Of a stretch of DNA of 22,904 nt, positions 10,333-18,374 are shown piece after piece. Made by a program: the position numbers and the translations under genes. Position 1 is the stretch's first letter. Each line of letters begins with the position of its first letter. Origin of the DNA: Phallusia fumigata (Eukaryota; Chordata; Ascidiacea; Phlebobranchia; Ascidiidae); NCBI GenBank assembly GCA_008931825.1, contig QXVZ01032399.1, positions 1 to 22,904 on the forward strand, written 5' to 3'. Below the pieces are notes generated by a model. That model saw only the letters and a program-made list of their open reading frames with translations, was not told where the DNA came from and did no database searches.

Positions 10333-10699
10333 AAATCGAAATAAACGATGTGTTCAAACGGTATAATGAGGCAGAGGGCTCCACGACAAACGCACCCTAA
10401 TGACCGCTCGCTCATTGTTTTGAATCTCTGTGTTTAATGGTTGTTATTGCTGCTGCGTACATTGAAAGCATCACAACTTTCGTGTATTCGCTGTGTTCAA
10501 CCACTTAGGAGCAATATCTAACGCTAGCACATCGCAATATTCACACTTGATGACGTCACGAGACCTTGAAAGACCTATTGTCAGTGCTCGGCAAAAATCA
10601 CATTCTGCGTGACGATTATCCCGACAAGAGGATTTGCATACGTCACGTGTAGTAATTCGAGGTTAATCGCCTGACGTGTAACGCGATCAGAACGAATTG
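10211..10699. repeat. Copy 1 of a duplication around the N at 10700
   Basis: This 489 bp block runs from AATACGGCGTCGCGAGGCAC to GATCAGAACGAATTG and ends immediately at the N. The same block, with scattered substitutions and small indels, begins immediately after the N at 10701. The divergence looks allelic. It is best read as the end of one contig overlapping the start of the next. Confidence 0.95.
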
Positions 10700-10700
10700 N
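10700..10700. other. Single-N contig join
   Basis: One N stands exactly at the boundary of two near-identical blocks. It is probably a placeholder between contigs that the assembler did not merge. Confidence 0.9.
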
Positions 10701-11192
10701 AATACGGCGTCGCGAGGCACATAGTATGTGATCCACGGTTTTAACCCGATAGAGCCATTTGTGCTGAACCAATTTACCAACGCAGACAATTTGAAAAATC
10801 GAACAGAAAAATATTCTCCCATAAATCGAAATAAACGATGTGTTCAAACGGAACGGTAATGACGCAGTGGGCTCCACGACAAACGGACCCTAATGACCGC
10901 TCGCTCATTGTTTTGACTCTCTGAGTTTAATGGTTGTTATTGCTACTGCGTACATTAAAAGCGTTACGACTTTTGTGGATTCGGTGTGTTCAACCACTTA
11001 GGAGCAATATCTAACGCTAGCACATCGTAGTATTCACACTTGATGACCTTACGAGCTCTTGAAAGACCTATTGTCAGTGCTTGGCAAAAATCACATTCTG
11101 CGTGACGATTATCCCGACAAGAGGATTTGCATACGTCACGTGTAGTAATTCGAGGTTAATCGCCTGACGTGTAACGCGATCAGAACGAATTG
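10701..11192. repeat. Copy 2 of the duplication around the N at 10700
   Basis: This 492 bp counterpart of 10211-10699 carries single-base differences and a small indel relative to it (near 10850). It continues seamlessly into the unique sequence at 11193. Confidence 0.95.
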
Positions 11193-12150
11193 ATGTAGTG
11201 TACTGCGCGCTTTCCATTGCATCTGTTGTAATCACTGCATTTCGAATCCATGTAATGCTACACTTCCGTTAACAATCAATTGATCGGCTTTTAATGGATG
11301 AATTGCGTTTTAAACGAAGTTAATCAATGTTTTTGATCGTTATCAAAGTCACAGAAGCTTATGGTCACTTCATTAAGGTTTTCACTGTCTAATGGACGAT
11401 TCATTTAAGATCTTGGCACAAAGTTAATGTTTTTTGTGTATCTTTTTAAGTCGCTTAAGATCATTAGGTGGACGTGACACTGAATTAACTCGGGAACAAG
11501 GCTACAAAAACAACTGATTGTCCCCTAAGAGGGATGTACTGTCAACAGAACCTCATCAAACAACCACAAACCAGTTTTAAAACTCGATTAACGACGCAAA
11601 CCAATCTTTACAGTGCCCGCAAAGATGTTAACCCTGTCTAACAAATCAAATTGCTCATAACCCTATACACTTGATCCCTCTTCTAGTCTGAACTGCTGTT
11701 GTATGAACGAACACTTGCTATTTGCTTTCAGAAAAACTAATGCCACTAATACGCTGTCGGAAAACTCATGTCGGCAGCCTAATGTTCTAATATAACAACG
11801 CGAACATTGCCCTTCGACTTAAATATCGATCTGCACAAGCGCAATTAGACTGCGGTGGTTATTCTCAACTTGTAAGCTTGCAGCTCGACGGCCACATTGA
11901 AACACTTCCAAAGCCAACAGCGGAATAACAAGTATTCTGCCCTGCAACTTCGATGTGTGTACATATATACCGGCCACGGGTTGTACGACCTTTCCGGCGC
12001 TTTGATAATTGGACATAGCAATTCGTGGTACTGGCCATGTACCCGAAACCTGCAATAAAACCGTTTCACGTGCTTATCAGTGGTCGTCGATCGGGACGCA
12101 ACGATACAACATAGCCGTGGGTCATATGACGAAGCTTGTCTTGCTCCGGC
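11193..12150. other. Spacer with no supported gene
   Basis: Short overlapping ORFs at 11819-12159 on both strands have no recognisable content. No repeats or RNA-like structures were noticed. Confidence 0.5.
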
Positions 12151-12262
12151 GTGCGCCAATGACAGTTTCTGATTTTAATAAAGTTCGAAAAGTTCGCGCC
12201 GCGAAGCGGACTTTTAATTTGATGCGTCCGAATTTGTGCTTTATTCGTTGCGGGATGTGATT
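12151..12262. repeat. 112 bp end overlap, copy 1, before the N at 12263
   Basis: This block runs from GTGCGCCAATGACAGTTTCT to CGGGATGTGATT. It is identical, base for base as far as I can read, to 12264-12375 on the other side of the N. Confidence 0.95.
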
Positions 12263-12263
12263 N
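12263..12263. other. Single-N contig join
   Basis: One N lies between two identical 112 bp blocks, again an unmerged contig overlap. Confidence 0.9.
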
Positions 12264-12375
12264 GTGCGCCAATGACAGTTTCTGATTTTAATAAAGTTCG
12301 AAAAGTTCGCGCCGCGAAGCGGACTTTTAATTTGATGCGTCCGAATTTGTGCTTTATTCGTTGCGGGATGTGATT
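12264..12375. repeat. 112 bp overlap, copy 2, after the N at 12263
   Basis: This is an exact repeat of 12151-12262. It begins the 1544 bp contig that ends at 13807. Confidence 0.95.
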
Positions 12376-13807
12376 AGCTAGATTAAAGAGATGAGTTTTA
12401 ACAAAATGGCTATAACGCAATAGCTGCACAGTGTATTGTATGCACGGTTAGGTTACATCCATAAAAGCAAACCAATATCATAACATTTCGTTATACTTCA
12501 CAATCCCAAATCGTAAAATTTGTTTTTTCCTATAGTTAACTTATAATCCAAAACATTTTTCTCAATTTACATTGGCTGACGGACACAAAAACTAGTCGAA
12601 AATGGAAACTTCATCTTTGGACAACCGACAGTTTTTGTGAAAGTGATTTGGGTATAAATGTAAAGTTTTGGTGAAACATGTCGATTTGTTTTTATAATGA
12701 TACTGCAGTTATTATTCAAATGCAATGTAGTCTGTTTGTGTGCCAACGACTTCGGTGGGACATAGTTGCACTGTAACCAAAGAGATCGGCGTCTCCCGTG
12801 AGTCACAAATCGGTATCCGGTTGATTGACGTTTAGTGGATCGACATTTTGGCATTTGAAGCGTTACGACTTCACCTGACTTGGTCCCACAGGATTCTAGC
12901 GATTTACCAAGAAGAGATTTCATAACCCTGCCTAAATGACACGATCGTTGTTTTGACCTTCAACTCGATCGCTCTGTACTGGCGTGCGATGCGTCATCTT
13001 GTCATTAAAGCGACTGTGCCGTTACGAAAATATATGCGAGCAACAGATGCTCTGCATGTCACAAACATCAACATGTAAATTTCGCAAATACCAGAAATTG
13101 TCGTGTGTCAAATCTAAGCATTAAAAAAACAGTGTTCCCTCAAAGAAAATTTTTCTCTTGGCAAATGTTTTGGTGAGCATAAATATATTATACCTAAGTT
13201 AGCAGAGACCTAAATACGGCAAATATCCTTCAAATAGGGTTAGAGATGCCGAATTACGAAGTTTGAGAGACCAATTAATATAGACCAATATAACGATTTA
13301 AGCAATGCATGATCAAAAGTATTCTGCTTCAAAAATGGTAATGATTCTTCACTTTTAAATTTGGACTGTTGTAAGTACAAGAGAATCAGATTTCACTGTG
13401 CAACTGCGCAAAAACAATTGTACTAAATCATAGTTTGGTGGTTTGCAACAAGGCACGAAAAATACTAGTGTCATAGTTGAAACATCCGCTCGCGTGGACA
13501 CATTGCCAATGCATTTTTGTACGGCAAAGTATTAAACTACATTTAAAAACATATTTTCACTGCATTGGACTGCTATTTGTTTCTTGACTAACGTTTGTAT
13601 AAAGTAAATTTCTCCATAGGTGATGATGACATTCCTGATAATGACAGCAGCGTTTGTCGAAACGTAGAATATGTTTTAAACACAAGTACTGGCTTGTATC
13701 TTCCTATTGAGAATATTTAAAACCGTGAATTGTGTACCTCAATTTCTCCAAACTGTGAATTTGCCTCGTTCCAAAATTTCAAGTATTTTGTACAAACACG
13801 TGTTGGT
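12346..13807. repeat. Copy 1 of a ~1.4 kb duplication around the N at 13808
   Basis: This 1462 bp block runs from TTTGTGCTTTATTCG to CAAACACGTGTTGGT and is re-read at 13809-15092. The copies share long identical runs, such as the one around 12781-12960, interrupted by substitutions and indels. Copy 1 holds ~134 bp absent from copy 2. It contains no credible coding sequence: the minus-strand frame at 12567-12923 is broken by a 1-base indel in the other copy. Confidence 0.95.
13607..13750. repeat. 134 bp insertion/deletion between the two copies, flanked by 10 bp repeats
   Basis: In copy 1 AATTTCTCCA occurs at 13607-13616 and again at 13741-13750, with unique sequence between. In copy 2 it occurs once (15026-15035) and the intervening sequence is missing. 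This fits either an insertion that made a 10 bp target-site duplication, or a deletion between short direct repeats. I see no terminal inverted repeats or poly-A tail in the segment, so deletion by microhomology is at least as likely. Confidence 0.8.
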
Positions 13808-13808
13808 N
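13808..13808. other. Single-N contig join
   Basis: One N at the end of the 12346-13807 block and the start of its second copy. Confidence 0.9.
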
Positions 13809-15092
13809 TTTGTGCTTTATTCGTTGCGGGATGTGATTCGCTAGATTAAAGAGATGAGATTTAACAAAATGGCTACAACGCAACAGCTGCACAGTGTATT
13901 GTATGCACGGTTAGGTTACATCCATAAATGCAAACCAATATCATAACATTTCGTTATTTCACAATCCCAAATCGTAAAATTTATTTTTCCTACAGTTAAC
14001 TTAGATCCAACACAATTTTGACAATTTACATTGGCTGACGGACACAAAAACTAGTCGAAAATGGAAACTTCACCTTTGGACAACCGACAGTTTTTGTAAA
14101 AGTGATTTGGGTATAAATGTAAAGTTTTGGTGAAACATGTCGATTTGTTTTTGTTTTGATACTGCGGTTATTATCCAAATGCAAATGTAGTATGTTTGTG
14201 TGCCGACGGCTTCGGTGGGACATAGTTGCACTATAACCAAAGAGATCGGCGTCTCCCGTGAGTCACAAATCGGTATCCGGTTGATTGACGTTTAGTGGAT
14301 CGACATTTTGGCATTTGAAGCGTTACGACTTCACCTGACTTGGTCCCACAGGATTCTAGCGATTTACCAAGAAGAGATTTCATAACCCTGCCTAAATGAC
14401 ACGATCGTTGTTTTGACCTTCAACTCGATCGCTCTGTACCGGCGTGCGATGCGTCATCTTGTCATTAAAGGGACTGTGCGGTTACGAAAATATATGCGAG
14501 CAACAGATGCTCTGCATGCCACAAACATCAACATGTAAATTTCGCAGATACCAGAAATCGTCGGATGTCAACAAATCTTAACATTAAAAACAGTGTTTTC
14601 CTAAAGAACATAAAAACAGTATCCCAATTTTACTCTTGGCCTATGTTTTGGTAAGCATATTATATTTAAGTTAGTATAGGGTTTGAGGTGCCGAATTACG
14701 AAGTTTGAGAACGACCATTACAACGAATTATGCAATGCATGATCAAAAGTATTGTGCAAAAAAATGATAATGATTCTTCACTTTTAAATTTGGACTGTTG
14801 CAAGTACAAGAGAATCATATTTCACTGTGCAACTGCGCAAAAACAATGGTACTAAATCGTAGTTTTGTGGTTTGCAACAAGGCACGAAAAAATAGTTGAA
14901 ACATCCGCTCGCGTGGACACATTGCCAATGCATTTTTGTACAGCAAAGTATTAAACTACATTTAAAAACATATTTTCACTGCATCGGACTGCTATTTGTT
15001 TCTTGACTAACGTTTGTATAAAGTCAATTTCTCCAAACTGTGGATTTGCCTCGTTCCGAAATTTCAAGTATTTTGTACAAACACGTGTTGGT
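13809..15092. repeat. Copy 2 of the ~1.4 kb duplication
   Basis: This 1284 bp counterpart of 12346-13807 lacks the 134 bp segment and carries other small indels. Its first 30 bases are also identical to the last 30 bases of the contig ending at 12262 (12233-12262). The outer contigs could therefore be joined directly, leaving 12264-13807 as a redundant allele. Confidence 0.95.
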
Positions 15093-15570
15093 TTTGATGA
15101 GCCATAGAGTTGCCATGAGCACGCAAGTCCTCTATGTGTGCTTACTAGGTCTCGAGCATAACAGTTATTTCATCAGCAAACTTTGCTCAGTTCTCGCCAG
15201 ATGCAGCGATTCCCACCATCATGGAAAAAAACAATCGCTGGTAAGATGAGTTGCCGCCTAGAATGGTAAACAATAGAAAGGTTTAGAAAATTGCTGACTA
15301 AACCAAATTGAGGGTTCTCGTATAAGCAACTGGTCTTAGTGGCAAAACATTTGTTTTTGTGCCACGGGTTTTTTAGTTCTGCAAAGCAACAAGTAGTAAT
15401 CAGATGATGAGATGGGAAGTAACAGGAGAAATGTTAAGGGGTAGTGGGATAAAGATAACATACGCCTTACGCTACTGCTATTGTACGTCATTAGCACGTG
15501 ATGATAGCGAATATTCGCGACGTGTCGCGGAACAAGTACTCTATGAGCACATCTGTTTGATCAGGCGAGG
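15093..15570. other. Upstream region of the four-exon gene, with palindromes
   Basis: There is no gene here. A short ORF at 15040-15249 straddles the duplication edge and is not supported. About 45-65 bp before the TATA box are two overlapping palindromes: GCGAATATTCGC (15507-15518) and CGCGAC-GT-GTCGCG (15516-15529). A CACGTG box is at 15495-15500. These may be upstream control elements of the gene that follows; no factor is assigned. Confidence 0.45.
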
Positions 15571-15580
15571 TATATAATAA
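15571..15580 (+). promoter_or_regulatory. TATA box of the four-exon gene
   Basis: TATATAATAA lies 115 bp before the predicted start codon. An initiator-like TCACATC at 15594-15600 sits about 25 bp downstream, the expected TATA-to-start spacing, which implies a 5' UTR of roughly 100 bases. Confidence 0.6.
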
Positions 15581-15694
15581 ACAGCTTAGCGCATCACATC
15601 GTAATTAGAGACAAACCTGAAACAAGTTTCAAGTCAGTTTTTGTGCAGAACTAGACTTTAAAAACAGTGTTTAAAGTTTCACTGCGACTGAGAA

Positions 15695-16617
15695 ATGAAA
15701 ACCTTAACATCGGCTTTGGATAGGAAAGCTGTTCTTTCGGCAGTCGACATAAAGTCAACAGACTGTGCAGCACGAAAATACAACGAGGTGCTGAAGCATT
15801 CTCCACCAAAACAAACCGCGCGACCGAAAAGTGAAGCAATTGTTATCAACAACAAAAATCATGACAAACCTTTCAAAGGTTGGTGATTTTCTTGTGTGCC
15901 TTTTTTGTTGGGAATAATCATTTATTGTTAGTTTGTGTGTCTAGCTGCTTCTCCAGAAGTCCGTCGTCACAAAGTTCTTTCAAGAACGACATCAGCTCCA
16001 GTATCAATTCCCACAGCAAGAAACCATCATAGACATCACAGGTCGAAGAAGCAAGTCACTAGAGTCCGCAGTGCCACCGGGGCCAACGGACTGTCTCCTG
16101 GAGGTAACATGGATAAATTTTTATCAAATTATTTGAATGTAGTTTATAATACTTTTGGATTTTTACTCTCTTATTAAACCGTTCTGTGCTACCCTGAGAT
16201 ATAGGTTAAATAAAATGTATTTGTTTTGCCGTTCTGTGCTACCCTGAGATATAGGTTAAATAAAATGTAAGTATGCAACAGAATTTACCTTTGTTGTCAA
16301 GGAACACACAGAATAACGTACGAACGAGATTTTCTACTTGAATGCCGACAATCTCCGTTGTCTCTTACGCCACCCTCTGGCCTGCCAGAGATACCTGGCG
16401 CAACTGTGCCGCCACTGAAACGAAGAACAACTCGGGAAAAATTAGGTAACTTGTCGAACAACTCAATTGGCCAGTTTAGCGAAAGACGAATTTTGGTCGT
16501 TTTGTTTTTGCCACAGTGAAAACTGATTCCAACATTTCCGCCACCTCTGTGACGTCTGCCGATTCGTCATCATCCTTTGACGTCGTTAGTGACGAGCTGC
16601 ACCATCTCGAGTTGTAG
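15695..16617 (+). CDS. Four-exon gene, unrecognised 166-residue protein
   Basis: Exons are 15695-15878, 15945-16103, 16389-16445 and 16517-16617, totalling 501 bp. Every junction has GT and AG ends (acceptors GTGTGTCTAG, GGCCTGCCAG, TTTTGCCACAG) and every intron is in phase 1. Each join keeps the frame open until TAG at 16615. For the first junction the alternative frame quickly hits a stop. The protein starts MKTLTSALDRKAVLSAVDIK. It has a basic middle containing VRRHKVLSRTTSAP and a His/Arg/Lys-rich run, and ends in a serine-rich acidic tail (SSSSFDVVSDELHHLEL). No signal peptide, membrane segment or known domain is seen. SRTTSAP has the look of a basophilic kinase or 14-3-3 site, which is only an inference. 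If intron 2 is retained, the frame adds ~25 residues and stops at 16177. No function is assigned. Confidence 0.75.
16179..16269 (+). repeat. Duplicated 41 bp block with poly(A) signals inside intron 2
   Basis: The 41 bp sequence starting CCGTTCTGTGCTACCCTGAG occurs at 16179-16219 and again, without change, at 16229-16269. Each copy contains AATAAA (16209-16214 and 16259-16264). They lie shortly after the stop codon (16177) that ends a read-through of exon 2, so they are well placed to make a shorter, intronically polyadenylated transcript. They may equally be a recent local duplication with no role. Confidence 0.85.
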
Positions 16618-16837
16618 CAAAACCAACAATAGTCCTGTGTCAGTTTTGAATTGTTTTTGCCATGTAGCTTGTCGGTTGTGGAGCATATTTGAGTGGTAAC
16701 AAAAGGCAACTGTAGTAGTTGTTTTGCTATTTCAACTGAAGCTGCTTTGAGCATATTTTGTATCCTGTCAATGTACGTTGTCTGAGTTTTAAGGGTGTCG
16801 CGAAGTTGTTTTTGCGCAGACGTGTTTTTTTATCGCA

Positions 16838-16843
16838 AATAAA
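16838..16843 (+). terminator. Poly(A) signal of the four-exon gene
   Basis: AATAAA lies 221 bases after the TAG at 16617, followed within ~15 bases by a T/G-containing stretch. It is the first canonical signal after the stop codon and gives a 3' UTR of about 240 bases. Confidence 0.6.
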
Positions 16844-17387
16844 ATCTTGCACACAGTTTGTTATTGAAACATTGATAATATAGACGTTCGTTTTCGTTTG
16901 TGTACTTGGAAATTATTAAATGTAGGTAAGTCAGGTTGCAACCAAGAAAGAAAAAGGTCCTGTGGGTTCATTTTTGCACACTGACCAGCTCTTCTGCTAA
17001 AATAATTATGTATTGTCAAATAGTTGTATAAATCCAAATAGGCTGTATATTAACGCCATATTGGTTAAAAAGTTACTTAAACGTGTGAACCTAAAAAACA
17101 ATATCAGAAAGCAGAAAATACGCCTTTTTAATAAATTTCAAGAGAACACATGTGGTTTCATGTACTTCTTTAAGTGCTTCGTAGATAAAAACTTGGCCAA
17201 TATTTGGGGGACGAGTTTTCATTTCATTTATCAATTGTGGTAGTGCGTCGCTGTTACAAAATGTAAATACGTTAAAAATATACACACAGCCACGTTCAGG
17301 CCAAAAGCGTGTTGTTAAATTATTGACCACTAAGAGGCGCTGCACAAATATATTTCCAACCAGGATACCATGCTAAATTCATGCTGC
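16844..17387. other. Intergenic region before RPS14
   Basis: AT-rich, with overlapping spurious ORFs on both strands at 17013-17345. It should contain the RPS14 core promoter. I see no TATA box, which is usual for ribosomal-protein genes. Confidence 0.5.
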
Positions 17388-17411
17388 CTTTTTACTTGAT
17401 CACTGCTGCTG
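17388..17411 (+). promoter_or_regulatory. RPS14: Probable RPS14 TOP-type start site and non-coding first exon
   Basis: CCTTTTTACTTGATCACTGC at 17387-17406 has the C followed by pyrimidines expected of a polypyrimidine initiator and a 5' TOP mRNA. It is followed at 17412 by a perfect GTAAGT donor after GCTGCTG. Splicing to the acceptor TATTTTAG at 18361-18368 would leave a UTR of about 24 bases plus TGCATC before the ATG. The intron would be 957 bp. The position is inferred; spliced-leader trans-splicing onto the 18368 acceptor is an alternative. Confidence 0.55.
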
Positions 17412-18374
17412 GTAAGTGAAGGTTTTTGTTAAGGTGAAAAATCTAAATAAATCAGCCGTGTAATGAAAAAGCACTGCAGGTTTTGCTTGTTAGATTAGTT
17501 AGAAATAGTTACAAGTTCCGTACATCTATCTAGCAAAGGTTAGTGGACTGTAAACAGTGCAAAGTATCATTTTTAAATCACCACCATGTAACAGTTAATG
17601 AAAAGTCGAGTAAATCACCAACAGTGCTAATGTCAGTCAATTGGCCTACGTTTGGTTGTTTTCGGTTACTGCAAATAAGTTCGGGAAGTTAGTGATACAA
17701 TTACTGTAGCCATACAATAGAGTGATATTTTCAAAATGTTGCAGGAAATTGATAGACCCTGGTTTTTGGAATTATTATGTTTTTGTCACATATTGTTGAT
17801 TTAGCGAGGTATTCTGATAGTCTAATCCTAAGTAGGGTACATTTGTACACCATTATTTTGCTTGACAGGAATTTGAACACTTGCAGTTGTGAATAATTTG
17901 TGTCTCACTCTTAAATATCCTGATCAGTGTATGGTTTTGAAGTGATAAAATGCCTGGATAGCAATCTTTTTGTCTTAATGGTGGCTTAGTTATTTAGTTC
18001 ATTTTGTCCCAACATTTATTTGAAGTTTAAACTGTATAGTGATGTCCACATGTGGAGCTGCCATTTTATTGTCACCAGCCTCCAAAGCTCAAAGAAGCTT
18101 CACAGAAAGCTAGTTAAAAACAGGCACAAGCATGTCTAAATGTTCCATCTAAAAATGCACAACTTTAATATCAGAAAAAGATATATCCAATAGTCGGGCC
18201 AGTTCTTTAGTAAATTGGCCGAAACACGGTTATAGATTATTCCTGAGTAAATGTGTTGCACCAGAAAAGTTTGATTGTCTCGCTGTGAGATGTATAATAT
18301 ATGTAGACCTAGCTTGCATTTTTGTTGTAGTTCTTGTGTTGCTTGCAAAAAAAGTCCTGTTATTTTAGTGCATC

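Noticed and set aside
6920..11260. TTCGAATTC and TTCGAATCC strings suggesting tRNA B boxes (near 6934 and 11241)
   Set aside because: No matching A box or cloverleaf stems could be found around them.
12567..12923. 118-codon minus-strand ORF in the duplicated block
   Set aside because: The other haplotype copy (14026-14223 and beyond) is frameshifted by a one-base indel and keeps only part of the frame, which argues against coding.
10211..15092. Real segmental or tandem duplications
   Set aside because: All three end exactly at single Ns and show allele-like divergence, so unmerged contigs explain them better.
16476..16754. 92-codon minus-strand ORF over the last exon of the small gene
   Set aside because: It is antisense to a splice-supported exon and shows no recognisable content.
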